The position numbers and the translations under genes were made by a program. 50,093 nucleotides of DNA from Thermoanaerobaculia bacterium (GTDB lineage: Bacteria > Acidobacteriota > Thermoanaerobaculia > Multivoradales > JAHZIX01). This document shows, piece by piece, positions 24,565-32,584 of the stretch; the first letter of the stretch is position 1, and each line of letters opens with the position of its first letter. Where the stretch lies: the NCBI GenBank assembly GCA_027069135.1, contig JALXFE010000359.1, positions 1-50,093 of the forward strand. The letters are read 5' to 3'. The notes under the pieces were generated by a model that was not told the DNA's origin, did no database searches, and saw nothing but the letters and a program-made list of their open reading frames with translations.

Positions 24565-24593
24565 TCGAGAACCGGCGTCGCCTCGACTATACT
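24565..24593 (+). promoter_or_regulatory. Candidate promoter for the AbiE-like antitoxin-type gene
   Basis: TCGAGA (24565-24570, four of six -35 bases) and TATACT (24588-24593, five of six -10 bases) are spaced by 17 bases, 94 bases before the ATG at 24687. The rest of the spacer 24529-24686 shows no gene. Confidence 0.42.
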
Positions 24594-24686
24594 TTTCGGG
24601 TGAAGCACAGTTCCGCGTCACGGTCCCGAACTTCCAGCGTCGGGAGAGCGTTGGGGCATGGAGGCCTGACTCGAGGAGTCCGTACG

Positions 24687-25025
24687 ATGCCGACCGAATC
24701 CGCAAATTTACCGCACGGTGTCCCGCTATCTTCAGACCTCCGTGATCCCGAGGCCTACCCGTATTTCCTGTGGGACGACCCACTGACCAACCGCGAGCTG
24801 CGGCAACGTCTGCGAACGGCTTCGCCCCCGGAAAGGACACGCCTCCTGGCGAAAATCCTGCGTCAGGCCCGTGACACCGACGTCTGGGAGTACACCACTC
24901 CCAGCGCGGTCGCCGAGGCATTCCCGGCCCTCTCACTACACCTTGGGCGGCGGCGAGCATTCTGGGAGTACCTGCTGGGCCATTGGGGGCGCCAAGGACG
25001 GATCGACTTTGAGTCGTCTCGATAA
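24687..25025 (+). CDS. Small cytoplasmic protein, probable partner (antitoxin-type) of an AbiEii-like nucleotidyltransferase
   Basis: A 112-residue protein with 'AYPYFLWDDPLTNRELRQRL', 'ERTRLLAKILRQARDTDVWE', 'LHLGRRRAFWEYLLGHW'. I recall this pattern from small genes placed just upstream of nucleotidyltransferase AbiEii/AbiGii-type toxins, where they may act as antitoxin or adaptor; this is memory, not a search. Support here: the codons that overlap its end (from TTG 25009) read like the N-terminus of such a toxin, but the toxin is truncated after about 22 residues. GAGGAG precedes the ATG. It appears intact, so it may be an orphan antitoxin. Confidence 0.6.
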   Translation: MPTESANLPHGVPLSSDLRDPEAYPYFLWDDPLTNRELRQRLRTASPPERTRLLAKILRQARDTDVWEYTTPSAVAEAFPALSLHLGRRRAFWEYLLGHWGRQGRIDFESSR

Positions 25026-25076
25026 CCTCCAGCAGGAGGTTCTTCATGCCTTCTTCCGGTACGAAAGCCGGTTCTG
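25009..25076 (+). pseudogene. Remnant of the N-terminus of an AbiEii-like nucleotidyltransferase
   Basis: From TTG 25009, overlapping the end of the previous gene by 17 bases, the frame reads 'SRLDNLQQEVLHAFFRYESRFW'. This matches the usual opening of AbiEii/AbiGii-type toxin proteins ('LxPLQxxVLxAFFxxExRFFLTGGxAL') but breaks off before the nucleotidyltransferase motif. From about 25077 the sequence belongs to another gene fragment. Only about 22 codons survive. Confidence 0.55.
25024..25041. terminator. Hairpin at the convergent gene ends
   Basis: AACCTCC (25024-25030), AGCA, GGAGGTT (25035-25041) form a perfect 7-bp stem immediately after the rightward stop (25023-25025) and immediately before the leftward glycosyltransferase stop (25044-25046). 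It could end both transcripts, but it lacks a T-tract and lies inside the toxin remnant, so it may be incidental. Confidence 0.3.
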
Positions 25077-27551
25077 GACGGCGAAAAAGCCCGGGCCTTC
25101 CGCTGCCGGGCCCACGCCTCTGGCCTCCCCTTTGCCTCGATCGATTTCCGCGGCCACGGAAACTCCGGAGGTTCTCTCGAAAAGCTCACCCTGTCTCGCA
25201 ACCTGGCGGACGTCGCCCGGGCCGTTCGAGAGGTTCGCCGCCGCGGTTTCTCGAAGATTCTGCTCCTGGGTTCCTCCCTGGGTGGCCTCACGGGTCTTTG
25301 GTACGCCGCCCTCCATCCGGGGGATATCGAGGCCAGCCTCCACCTGGGGGTTGATGGAGGTGTTCTTGGGGAGGGTAACCCGGCGATGAATCGCCGGGCT
25401 CTCGACCGCGAGTCCTTCCACGCGGTCTTCCTCCTCGGCAAAAACATAGACCAGGACCTTGTCGTCCTTCCCGAGCTGAATCTCGAAGGGTTCCCGGAGA
25501 TTCTCCGTCAGCACTTCACCGCCGAGGGTGAGCACCCGCAATCTCGGCGGGGTCTTGAAGCTCCCTTGGAGTTGCAGGCGGTAGGTGCCGGTGGCCAGGG
25601 GAGTCTTGAAGAGGGCCCATTGGCCGGGGCGGGTGAAGCGGATGACGGGGGAGCCCTTCGGGCGCATGCTGCCGTCCGGGAGGAAGGCGGCAGTGGCGGG
25701 GAGGGTGAGCTCCGGGGTCTGGGGAGTGGGCAGGTTGGGGATGCGGTAGAGCTCCAGCCAGGGGCCGCGGCGGGTGTCTGAAGGGGGGAACTCGGCGATG
25801 AGCTCGAAGGTGTCGAGAATCTCCCGGTAGCGCTTCGAAATCTCGAAGTGGTGCTCTTTGGTGAGGATCTCGTCGCGCAGAAACCGGCCGTAGGCGGATT
25901 TGGCGAGGAGGAGGTAATCCTGCTGCGGGTCGCGGATCTCCTCCATGGTGAGGCGACCGACGAAGCGGGTTTGCCGGAGGGCGTAGGCCTGGAGGCCTTG
26001 GCGGGGGGTGTAGGACTCCTTGAGGATGGCGACTCCCGGGGGCAGGTTGTCTCGAATCCAGGCGGCCGCCGCTTCGCGGGTGCTGGGCCGCGTGAAGGCG
26101 GCGGTCTCAAGGAGGGTCTCCTTGGCGGGCAGGGCGAAGGCGGCCAGGACGATCACGGCAGCGGTCAACCGGCGCCCGCGGGGCCAGCCGGCGGAAACGC
26201 GACGGAGGCCCGTCGCCAGGCCGATGCCGAGGAGGGCCGCCAGCGGAGGCACGGCGGGGTAGAGGTTTCGCTTGACCACCATATTCATGGACGCGATGAG
26301 CGCGAGATAGGCGGCGGGAAAGGCCAAGAGCCAGAGGAGTGCCCATCGCCCCGGGAGCTGGGCGAGACGGGAGGGCGAAGAAGGCTCAGCGGTGGCCCCT
26401 TGGGCCAGGGCTGGGGGCAGCCCCGGACGGCCCCGGTAGCAAAGGAGTCCGACGATCCCGAGAACCACCGCCGGAATCCCGAAGCTCGCCGCTAGCTCGG
26501 CGGAGTAATAGGCGGGGATATTGCTCGGCATGACCCCGATCCAACCGCCATCGGCGTATTGGCGAACGCCGAAAAGCATGCCTCGATCCCCGAAAATGGC
26601 GATGCGGGGATGGAAGAAAAAAGTCGGCATCACGATCAGGAAGGTCGCTAGCGAGACAGCCCCGGCCAACACGAGATCCCAAGTCCAGCGCCGATCGATA
26701 AGGCGCCCACGGATCCAGGCGGCGACGATGGCGACGGCGACGAGTCCGGCGGGGTATTTGGTCGCCGCCGCCACTCCGGCGAAGATCCCGGCCAGCAGAT
26801 AGTCCCGGCGTCGCTCTCGAAAGAGCAGGGAGGCGGCGAAGAACCAGCTCACCGCGGCAAAGGAGGCGGAGGGGACATCGGAGATGATCAGGTGGGAGCC
26901 GTCGTTGTAGAGGGGGGAGAAGATCAGGAGGGCTGCGCCGAAGGCTCCCGCGACAGGACCGGCGAAGCGTTGCGCCACCCGAAAAACCGCGGCGATGGCC
27001 AGGACACTGATCAGGGCGGCGAGAATGCGTAGCGCCAGCCACGAGCGGCCGAGGTCTTCACGGACCCCGAAGATTCGCTGAGAGACGCCTCCCCACACTT
27101 CCGGATAGAGAGAGACGTTCCAGAGCGTGAACGCGTCGAGGTAGTACATGACGTGGGGGTAGACGAAGCTGTAGCGAAGAACCTGCCCCTGGTTGATCTT
27201 CGTCGCGTGGCTGTAATAGGTCCCTTCGTCCCGGTAGGCCCGTTCCTCGACCTCGTAATCGACCCCCAGGAGCCGGACCACGAGAGCTGCCGTGAGGACG
27301 GCGAGGAAGAGTCGCTGGCGAGACGAGCCCGCGCGGAGCACGGCGGCGACCACGAACGCGGACCATAGGAAGAGAAGGCCGAGAGCCAGGGGGAGAAGCC
27401 AGCTCCCCAACGTCCTCGGCAGGGAGCTCTGGGAGAGAATGGCCCACAACCAGAGCCCCACAAGAGCGATCCAGCAGCCACCGACCGAGATCCTCAGAGC
27501 CGGGAGCCGAATACGTTTCTCGGTGCCGCGAAGCGGGGAACGAGAATCCAC
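25044..27551 (-). CDS. Polytopic glycosyltransferase (GT39/ArnT-like) with an aberrant C-terminal extension
   Basis: The 835-residue product begins with two N-terminal TM helices and continues with the 'EERAYRDEGTYYSHA' loop (Asp108-Glu109, the acidic pair of GT-C mannosyl/aminoarabinosyl transferases). About ten more TM helices ('GVAAATKYPAGLVAVAIVAA', 'PAVPPLAALLGIGLATGL') and a periplasmic C-terminal part ending near 'AIHRRVTLPKNTS' follow. Such enzymes transfer a sugar from a polyprenyl phosphate to protein or lipid on the periplasmic side. The last 105 or so residues (from about 730) are the complement of a hydrolase gene fragment on the other strand (25077-25360) and look unlike protein (rich in G, E, R, Q). 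I conclude the original stop was lost in a rearrangement. It lies 5 bases after an upstream lipoprotein gene. Confidence 0.82.
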   Translation of the reverse strand: MDSRSPLRGTEKRIRLPALRISVGGCWIALVGLWLWAILSQSSLPRTLGSWLLPLALGLLFLWSAFVVAAVLRAGSSRQRLFLAVLTAALVVRLLGVDYEVEERAYRDEGTYYSHATKINQGQVLRYSFVYPHVMYYLDAFTLWNVSLYPEVWGGVSQRIFGVREDLGRSWLALRILAALISVLAIAAVFRVAQRFAGPVAGAFGAALLIFSPLYNDGSHLIISDVPSASFAAVSWFFAASLLFRERRRDYLLAGIFAGVAAATKYPAGLVAVAIVAAWIRGRLIDRRWTWDLVLAGAVSLATFLIVMPTFFFHPRIAIFGDRGMLFGVRQYADGGWIGVMPSNIPAYYSAELAASFGIPAVVLGIVGLLCYRGRPGLPPALAQGATAEPSSPSRLAQLPGRWALLWLLAFPAAYLALIASMNMVVKRNLYPAVPPLAALLGIGLATGLRRVSAGWPRGRRLTAAVIVLAAFALPAKETLLETAAFTRPSTREAAAAWIRDNLPPGVAILKESYTPRQGLQAYALRQTRFVGRLTMEEIRDPQQDYLLLAKSAYGRFLRDEILTKEHHFEISKRYREILDTFELIAEFPPSDTRRGPWLELYRIPNLPTPQTPELTLPATAAFLPDGSMRPKGSPVIRFTRPGQWALFKTPLATGTYRLQLQGSFKTPPRLRVLTLGGEVLTENLREPFEIQLGKDDKVLVYVFAEEEDRVEGLAVESPAIHRRVTLPKNTSINPQVEAGLDIPRMEGGVPKTREATQGGTQEQNLRETAAANLSNGPGDVRQVARQGELFERTSGVSVAAEIDRGKGEARGVGPAAEGPGFFAVQNRLSYRKKA
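25077..25360 (+). pseudogene. Internal fragment of an alpha/beta hydrolase gene
   Basis: On the plus strand, frame beginning at 25077, the sequence reads 'DGEKARAFRCRAHASGLPFA', 'SIDFRGHGNSGGSLEKLTLS', 'RNLADVARAVREVRRRGFSK', 'ILLLGSSLGGLTGLWYAALH', then 'PGDIEASLHLG'. These are the strand-and-loop 'DFRGHGxSGG' and nucleophile elbow GSSLGG of an alpha/beta hydrolase. No start codon context, N-terminal strands or C-terminal acid/His part are present. It lies antisense to the tail of the glycosyltransferase frame. The borders are about 25075 and 25345-25375. Confidence 0.75.
25379..25398. repeat. 20-bp perfect inverted repeat next to the rearrangement border
   Basis: CCCGGCGAT-GA-ATCGCCGGG has a 9-bp perfect stem and a 2-base centre. 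It lies at the right border of the hydrolase fragment, where genuine glycosyltransferase sequence resumes. It may mark the junction, be the original terminator region of one of the genes, or be chance in GC-rich DNA. Confidence 0.35.
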
Positions 27552-27556
27552 CGCAG

Positions 27557-28168
27557 CTATTTGAGAATCTTGGCCCGGACACTCCGAGCGAGGGTGAGGA
27601 ATTGGTCTTGGGTGAGCAGGTTCGCTTTTTGGGTGTGCAGGGTAAAGAGGTAGCGGTGGCCCTCAGACCAACGGAGCTGACCATCGGCGGAGGACCATGC
27701 CGCCTGGGAACCCAGCTCGGGGACGGCTTCGTAGGGGTAGTTCGTCCCTTTCTTGTCCGTGCGACCGTCGGCGATCAAGGGTTGAAGAATCTTTCGGCTC
27801 CAATCGGCGCGTCTCTGGGGCTTCGGGTTGGAACGTACGACGAGGCTGAGAATCACGGGCTTGGGTGCGTCCAGGCGCCAGGCACAGGAGGCGAGCAGAG
27901 GATTGTCGGTCCCGAGGTTGCCCTGTTTCCAGCGCTTGGCGGGGAACCCGAGGAGGTTCCGGAGCTCATCCGGAGGTAGCAGGGAGCAGACCGTCGGAAG
28001 CTCTTTTTTGAGATGGAGCGTTGGAGGCTTCGGCCCGGTTTGTGGAACCGGGGCCCCGGTGGTGGTATCCGCTGTGGGGGCTTCTTCTTGCGGGCTCAAA
28101 CAGGCCGTCAGGGCGATGAGGCCGAGCAAAACCAAGGCGGGTGTCGTCGCGAGCTTCGATCGTGTCAT
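27557..28168 (-). CDS. Lipoprotein of unknown function
   Basis: A 203-residue protein with a lipoprotein signal (hydrophobic 11-20, lipobox LTAC, Cys23) and then a Pro/Thr-rich linker (24-50). A compact domain follows, with 'VCSLLPPDELRNLLGF' and 'SCAWRLDAPKPVILSLVVRS'. Two Cys of that domain may form a disulphide. The pattern (Cys...helix with LL...Cys-x-W) resembles DUF3558-like lipoproteins, which I mention only as a possibility. It is probably anchored in the outer or inner membrane. It is 5 bases upstream of the glycosyltransferase gene, so the two are likely co-transcribed. The Wzz-like gene diverges from it. Confidence 0.8.
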   Translation of the reverse strand: MTRSKLATTPALVLLGLIALTACLSPQEEAPTADTTTGAPVPQTGPKPPTLHLKKELPTVCSLLPPDELRNLLGFPAKRWKQGNLGTDNPLLASCAWRLDAPKPVILSLVVRSNPKPQRRADWSRKILQPLIADGRTDKKGTNYPYEAVPELGSQAAWSSADGQLRWSEGHRYLFTLHTQKANLLTQDQFLTLARSVRAKILK

Positions 28169-28289
28169 GGGGTGTACGTCTCCTCCCGGGGAGCATAACA
28201 GCCACCGGCGTTTGACCGAGACTCTGGTACGATCTCGACGATTCCTATGTAGAAGAGCTTATCGCCGATGGGCCCTGGAGCTGGACATC

Positions 28290-29246
28290 TTGAAGTCGAA
28301 AGATAGGCAGGAGGCGGACCCCTGGAACGATGCCGTCCACCGGTTGCGGTGGTGGGCTGGATTTCTACGGCGGCGGGGCTGGGGCATCGCCGGTTTGGCT
28401 CTCCTATGCGCCGGGATCGCAGCGCTTCTCCTGACCTTCGTCTATCCAAAGACCTACTCCGCTCGTGCGGTGCTGGCCGTCAACGCAGATCGTGGGACCT
28501 CGGTGGCCGGACTCCTCCGCCTGCCGGAGACCGGCTATCGGCGGCTGGCGGTGAGCCCGGAAGTTCTCGATCGCCTGGGGGAACGGGCGGACGGTGAAAT
28601 TTCTCGAAACGCCGGTAGAGATCTCCGGATTCGGCTGCTCAATTCCCGGGAAGTGCGTCAGGAAGGGGTAGCCCGTCTCCTGGAATTGACCGCCCAGGCA
28701 CCGGATCCGACGGCCGCGGCGGAGTTGGCGAATCTCTGGGGGCAGGTCTTGGTCGAGATCGAGGCGGAGCGGGCGGAGGCCGCCGGGCGAGCCGCCTTGG
28801 AGCAATCTCTGCGAGAGCGCCAAGTCCGCCAGGGGCGGCGCCTCCGCGAACATCGAGTGCGCCTGCGCGTCGCCGAAGAGGCAGCCCGGGAGCACCCGGG
28901 GAGTCGGGCTACCGAAAGAGTCGAGGAGGCCCGACTTCAACTGAGGACCGAGGAAGCTCTTTTCGAGGAAGCCGGCATCGATCTGGAGCGGCTTCGTCCG
29001 CCGGGGGCAGGACCTGCCTCGGGAGAAGCGGTAGCCACAGCGGTGGCCGTGAGCACTCTGTCGGATGCTCGGCTCGAAGAAGTTCTGGACCTTCTCGAAA
29101 CGGCTCGCGGGAGCCTCTCGGTGTTTCTCCCGGCTCACCCCCAGGAGCGGACCCGGGGAGTCTTCTTGCGATCCATGCTCGCCGGTCTCGGTGGGGCGAT
29201 TCTGGGATTCTTCCTGGCTGGGATTCGGGAGCTTTCGTCGAGCTGA
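28290..29246 (+). CDS. Wzz-like chain-length determinant / polysaccharide co-polymerase
   Basis: The 318-residue product has an N-terminal TM ('GIAGLALLCAGIAALLLTFV'), a periplasmic region starting 'YPKTYSARAVLAVNADRG', a long charged helical stretch (about residues 130-250, likely coiled coil) and a C-terminal TM ('RSMLAGLGGAILGFFLAGI'). This is the layout of PCP/Wzz proteins that set chain length of O-antigen or exopolysaccharide. There is no cytoplasmic kinase domain. I chose TTG 28290 because the plausible protein begins there; the open frame extends upstream to 27828 but that part is antisense to the lipoprotein gene. It overlaps the polymerase gene by one base. Confidence 0.78.
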   Translation: MKSKDRQEADPWNDAVHRLRWWAGFLRRRGWGIAGLALLCAGIAALLLTFVYPKTYSARAVLAVNADRGTSVAGLLRLPETGYRRLAVSPEVLDRLGERADGEISRNAGRDLRIRLLNSREVRQEGVARLLELTAQAPDPTAAAELANLWGQVLVEIEAERAEAAGRAALEQSLRERQVRQGRRLREHRVRLRVAEEAAREHPGSRATERVEEARLQLRTEEALFEEAGIDLERLRPPGAGPASGEAVATAVAVSTLSDARLEEVLDLLETARGSLSVFLPAHPQERTRGVFLRSMLAGLGGAILGFFLAGIRELSSS

Positions 29247-30568
29247 TGGGCGTCGGGGTCGTCGTGACGGGATCCTCCTCCACTGCCGAGCCGCCATCTG
29301 CACGGGTTTCCCGGGGGCGATCCTGGGGTTCGATTCTGCCGCTGGTTTTATTCGCTGCCTTCCTGGCACAAATCGATATCTGGGCCGCGCGTCAGGGGTA
29401 CCTACCGGCCCCTCCCCTCGCTTTCCTGGCCGTCTTTTTCCTGGTCCTGGGAATCATCGGGTCGAGGCGTCCGGTATCCCAAGTAGGAGGGGCTTCTCCC
29501 CTAGGAGGGCTGGCTGCCGCTTGGCCCTTTTGGACGGCGATCGTCCTCTGCGTGGTTTGGGGGTTGCTGCGCGGTGGCCTGACTCCGGCCCCGATCTACG
29601 ATCTGCGCCAAGCCCTCCTCCCGACGGTCGACTTCGGGGTGCTTCTCACCGGCGTGGTGGCCGGATTTCTGCCGGTATTTCGCCGCCAGTGGAGGCGGGT
29701 GGCGCTCCTCGCGTTTCTCCTGGTTCTCGCCAGCCTTCTGATCGACGGATGGATTCCCGGGACGTTCTCCAAGCAGATGTCCCGGGCCGCGGGATTCGCC
29801 GGAAACCCCAACCAAGGGGGCTTCCGCCTGGTTTTATTGGCCGCCGTTTCCATGCGCTATCTCCGGCCTCGGCGATGGGATCTGGTGATCTTGGCCGCCT
29901 GCGGGTTGGGCGTCTTTCTCACCCTGTCACGAGGGTCTCTCGTTCTCTTGGGGGTCTTGGGATTCGCCGTGGGCCTCAGCCGGTTGCTGACCGCTTCCCG
30001 GCCTCGCTCCCGTCGGATGTGGGGGGCGACGGCCCTAGGGGCCCTCGCGCTAGCGGCGCTGGTCGTCTTCGCGGGGGTTCGCTGGCTGCCGACCTTGCCG
30101 CAATTCGATATCCGGCACGCACAGGCTCGTTTGAGTCTTTTGGCAAGTATTGATGGTTTTTTGAAAGGGGAGCAGGGCACTCGACTCCAACTCGTCCGGG
30201 AAAGCTTCGAGCGGATCGAAAGGCGGCCCTTTCTGGGTTATGGCCTGGGGTACGCCAGCACATTGAAGCCCGGACCCCACAACCAATTCCTGAAGATCTG
30301 GTTGGACCAGGGGTTGGTCGGGGTGGGCCTTTTCTGCTGGATGCTTTCAGCTGCTGCAGCGGTATTCTTCCGCCGCCGATCTGTCACCGGTGTGGTCGTG
30401 ATCGCTCTGCTGATTGCAGAATCCAGCGTATCCCACAACTTGCTGGATGACCGTACGGCTTTACTCCTCCTGGGATTGTTGCTCAGCGTGGCTCTCGGGT
30501 CCCATGGCGAGGTTCTTCGCGGGAGATCCTCGAATGGAATGAAACCAAATGCCTTGCGGGACGCCTGA
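29246..30568 (+). CDS. O-antigen ligase/polymerase (Wzy-like) membrane protein
   Basis: A 440-residue polytopic protein with about 11-12 hydrophobic helices and the Wzy_C/WaaL signature in the large periplasmic loop: 'ESFERIERRPFLGYGLGYAS' and 'PGPHNQFLKIWLDQGLVGVG', with the conserved His of 'PHNxxL'. Such proteins polymerise or ligate undecaprenyl-linked polysaccharide. 'AAGFAGNPNQGG' matches the 'GxxxNPNxxG' stretch seen in the family. The ATG overlaps the wzz-like stop (TGATG), implying coupling. No sugar-nucleotide or glycosyl-transfer genes for repeat-unit assembly are in the window, so the polysaccharide is unknown. tssJ begins 44 bases downstream. Confidence 0.86.
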   Translation: MGVGVVVTGSSSTAEPPSARVSRGRSWGSILPLVLFAAFLAQIDIWAARQGYLPAPPLAFLAVFFLVLGIIGSRRPVSQVGGASPLGGLAAAWPFWTAIVLCVVWGLLRGGLTPAPIYDLRQALLPTVDFGVLLTGVVAGFLPVFRRQWRRVALLAFLLVLASLLIDGWIPGTFSKQMSRAAGFAGNPNQGGFRLVLLAAVSMRYLRPRRWDLVILAACGLGVFLTLSRGSLVLLGVLGFAVGLSRLLTASRPRSRRMWGATALGALALAALVVFAGVRWLPTLPQFDIRHAQARLSLLASIDGFLKGEQGTRLQLVRESFERIERRPFLGYGLGYASTLKPGPHNQFLKIWLDQGLVGVGLFCWMLSAAAAVFFRRRSVTGVVVIALLIAESSVSHNLLDDRTALLLLGLLLSVALGSHGEVLRGRSSNGMKPNALRDA

Positions 30569-30612
30569 GAAGATGGAAACTCTCATCCTTCGAGGAGGAC
30601 GCGAAGCTCACC

Positions 30613-31143
30613 ATGCACCATCTACGGAATCTCCCCCCGACGGTTGCTAGCCGGCGACCCCGCCGGCAGCCGAGCGCTTCAGCCTTGCTTCTGGCGTTCC
30701 TGGGAATCCTTTTTGGGTTCTCGTGGACGGGTTGCGGCGTCGCATCCCGAACCCGGAGTCTATTCGGGGGCGATCTAAAGATGGTGGTGAAGATTTCTCC
30801 GGATCTCAACCAGAACGCCCCGGTGGCGGTGGATCTCGTAGTGATCTATGAGAAGACCCTCTTGGAGCAATTACAAGAGCTTCCCGCAGAGGAGTGGTTC
30901 CGCCAACGGGGCCAGCTGGAGCGGGATTTCCCCAAGGGCTTTGACATATGGAGCTGGGAATGGGTTCCCGGCCAGGAAGTCCCGGACCAGACCCTATCCT
31001 TCCGCCTCGGGGCTTCCGGCGCCCTGCTTTTCGCCGATTATGCGGAGCCCGGGGCCCACCGTCAGGCCGTCGATCCTCACGAGCACTTTCGACTCGACCT
31101 GGGCGCCTCGTCATTTCTTGTCACTCCTTTGAAACGAAACTGA
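30613..31143 (+). CDS. tssJ: T6SS outer-membrane lipoprotein TssJ
   Basis: TssJ anchors the TssJLM membrane complex to the outer membrane. The 176-residue product has a long N-terminus, a hydrophobic stretch (24-36) and a Cys at 41 in 'SWTGC' (an imperfect lipobox). A small beta domain then reads 'LKMVVKISPDLNQNAPVAVD', 'VVIYEKTLLEQLQELPAEEW', 'FLVTPL'. The pattern 'LNxxxxxxPxPVxVxVYxL' of TssJ is recognisable though divergent. The assignment is reinforced by tssK, tssL and tssM directly after it. Length is similar to other TssJ proteins (about 155-180). Confidence 0.82.
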   Translation: MHHLRNLPPTVASRRPRRQPSASALLLAFLGILFGFSWTGCGVASRTRSLFGGDLKMVVKISPDLNQNAPVAVDLVVIYEKTLLEQLQELPAEEWFRQRGQLERDFPKGFDIWSWEWVPGQEVPDQTLSFRLGASGALLFADYAEPGAHRQAVDPHEHFRLDLGASSFLVTPLKRN

Positions 31144-31223
31144 ACGACCTTCGCCTAACCTAAAAGGCCCTACAGAAAAGACCGGCAACAAGCCGGGAGG
31201 ACCGCCTCCAGGATGGAGATGGC

Positions 31224-32582
31224 ATGGGAGAGGACCCTTTTATGATCACGGTGGCTGACGATATTCCGGACTCGATCCAATGGCATGAAGGGATGCTGCT
31301 GGCTCCCCAGCATTTTCAAGAGCTCGACTCCCGCACGGAAGGATTGCTCCATTACCACGCTTCCCTTCTAGCCCCGTTTCATTGGGGTATTCGACACCTG
31401 AAGATCGACCCGATTCGATTGCTCGAAGGCACGTTTCGAGTCCTCGAGCTCGAAGGAATCTTGCCGGATGGATTAGTGGTCTCGTCCCACGATGCCGAGC
31501 CCGGAGACCTGGAGCTGGATCTTCGGCCTTTCAAGGATGACCTCGCCGGCGGGGAAATGGCCGTGCATCTCACAGTGCCGGGGCGCCAAGCCGGCGCAAG
31601 CTCGGTCCGAGGGGATTGGGCACGGTATCGATCCGATGAGAGTCGTCTGGTGCGGGATCAAAACACCGGCGAAGCCGAGCTTCGCATTCCCCGGTTGAAG
31701 CCCCGTCTGCGCCTGCTTTTGGCGGAAAAGCCTCCGGAGAAATACACCAGCTTCCCCTTGGCCCGAGTGACCTATCGAAACGAAGCCTTCGGCGATACCA
31801 GCTTCGTGCCGCCGATGTTGAGAGTGCCGCAGGCTTCACCCATCGGAGAGCTCTGTTCCGAGGTCGTCAAGCGGCTGCGAGAAAAGGCGGTGTTTCTGGC
31901 CGAACGGGTGCGCTCTCCTTCCTCAGCGACGCGGGTTCCTCAGCTGATCGAGACCAAGAACATCATCCACAACATGATGGCACCCTTGCCGCCCCTCGAA
32001 GCCTTGCTCGCTTCCGGTCGGGCACACCCCTTCGCCCTGTACCAGGCTCTTTGTCTCGTCGTCGGCCACGTGGCCGCCCTGGGCCGCAGCCTCGTGCCGC
32101 CGGTGCTCGACCCCTACGATCACGATGACCTCTACGAGAGCTTTTCCCAGGCCCAGAAGTTCGTTTTTAAGGTGGTGGAAGAGGGGATCCAGGAGAAATA
32201 TACGAGCTATCCCTTCTACCTCAAGAAAGGGGCCTTCTATCTGCCCATGGATGACGATTGGAAGGGACGAACCCTGGTCATCGGAGTGCGGGCCAAAGAA
32301 GGAGCGACCGCGGAAGATGTCGAGAGGTGGGTGGAAGAAAGCCTCATCGGTTCGAAATCCGAGATCCAGGGGATGCGCCTCAAACGTGTCCGTGGGGCCG
32401 TGCGAGAACCCTTTGGCGGAGATGGTGATCTCGTGCCGGCGCGGGGAGTTCAGCTCTTTTCACTCGATCCGGACCCGGACTTCGTTCACTTCAATGAATC
32501 TATTTTCATCGTCAACCTGGACGATCCGGAAGGCGCCCGCCGACCGGTGGAGATCGTCCTCTACGTCCGTAACGGATCCTGA
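31224..32582 (+). CDS. tssK: T6SS baseplate protein TssK
   Basis: TssK joins the baseplate to the TssJLM membrane complex. The 452-residue product has the diagnostic opening 'IQWHEGMLLAPQHFQELDSR' and 'LAPFHWGIRHLKID', and the mid-section 'RNEAFGDTSFVPPMLRV' typical of the family. The C-terminal domain includes 'GVQLFSLDPDPDFVHFNES'. Length is normal (about 445). Start ATG 31224; ATG 31242 in the same frame is possible. Three bases separate its stop from tssL. Confidence 0.95.
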   Translation: MGEDPFMITVADDIPDSIQWHEGMLLAPQHFQELDSRTEGLLHYHASLLAPFHWGIRHLKIDPIRLLEGTFRVLELEGILPDGLVVSSHDAEPGDLELDLRPFKDDLAGGEMAVHLTVPGRQAGASSVRGDWARYRSDESRLVRDQNTGEAELRIPRLKPRLRLLLAEKPPEKYTSFPLARVTYRNEAFGDTSFVPPMLRVPQASPIGELCSEVVKRLREKAVFLAERVRSPSSATRVPQLIETKNIIHNMMAPLPPLEALLASGRAHPFALYQALCLVVGHVAALGRSLVPPVLDPYDHDDLYESFSQAQKFVFKVVEEGIQEKYTSYPFYLKKGAFYLPMDDDWKGRTLVIGVRAKEGATAEDVERWVEESLIGSKSEIQGMRLKRVRGAVREPFGGDGDLVPARGVQLFSLDPDPDFVHFNESIFIVNLDDPEGARRPVEIVLYVRNGS

Positions 32583-32584
32583 CC

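Noticed and set aside
23998-25047. 349-codon minus-strand open frame opposite the S1/P1 nuclease and the AbiE-like gene
   Set aside because: Both plus-strand genes have conserved motifs; this is a shadow crossing several unrelated genes.
25379-25398. Inverted repeat as the end of an insertion sequence
   Set aside because: No transposase, no second copy of the repeat and no target-site duplication could be seen.
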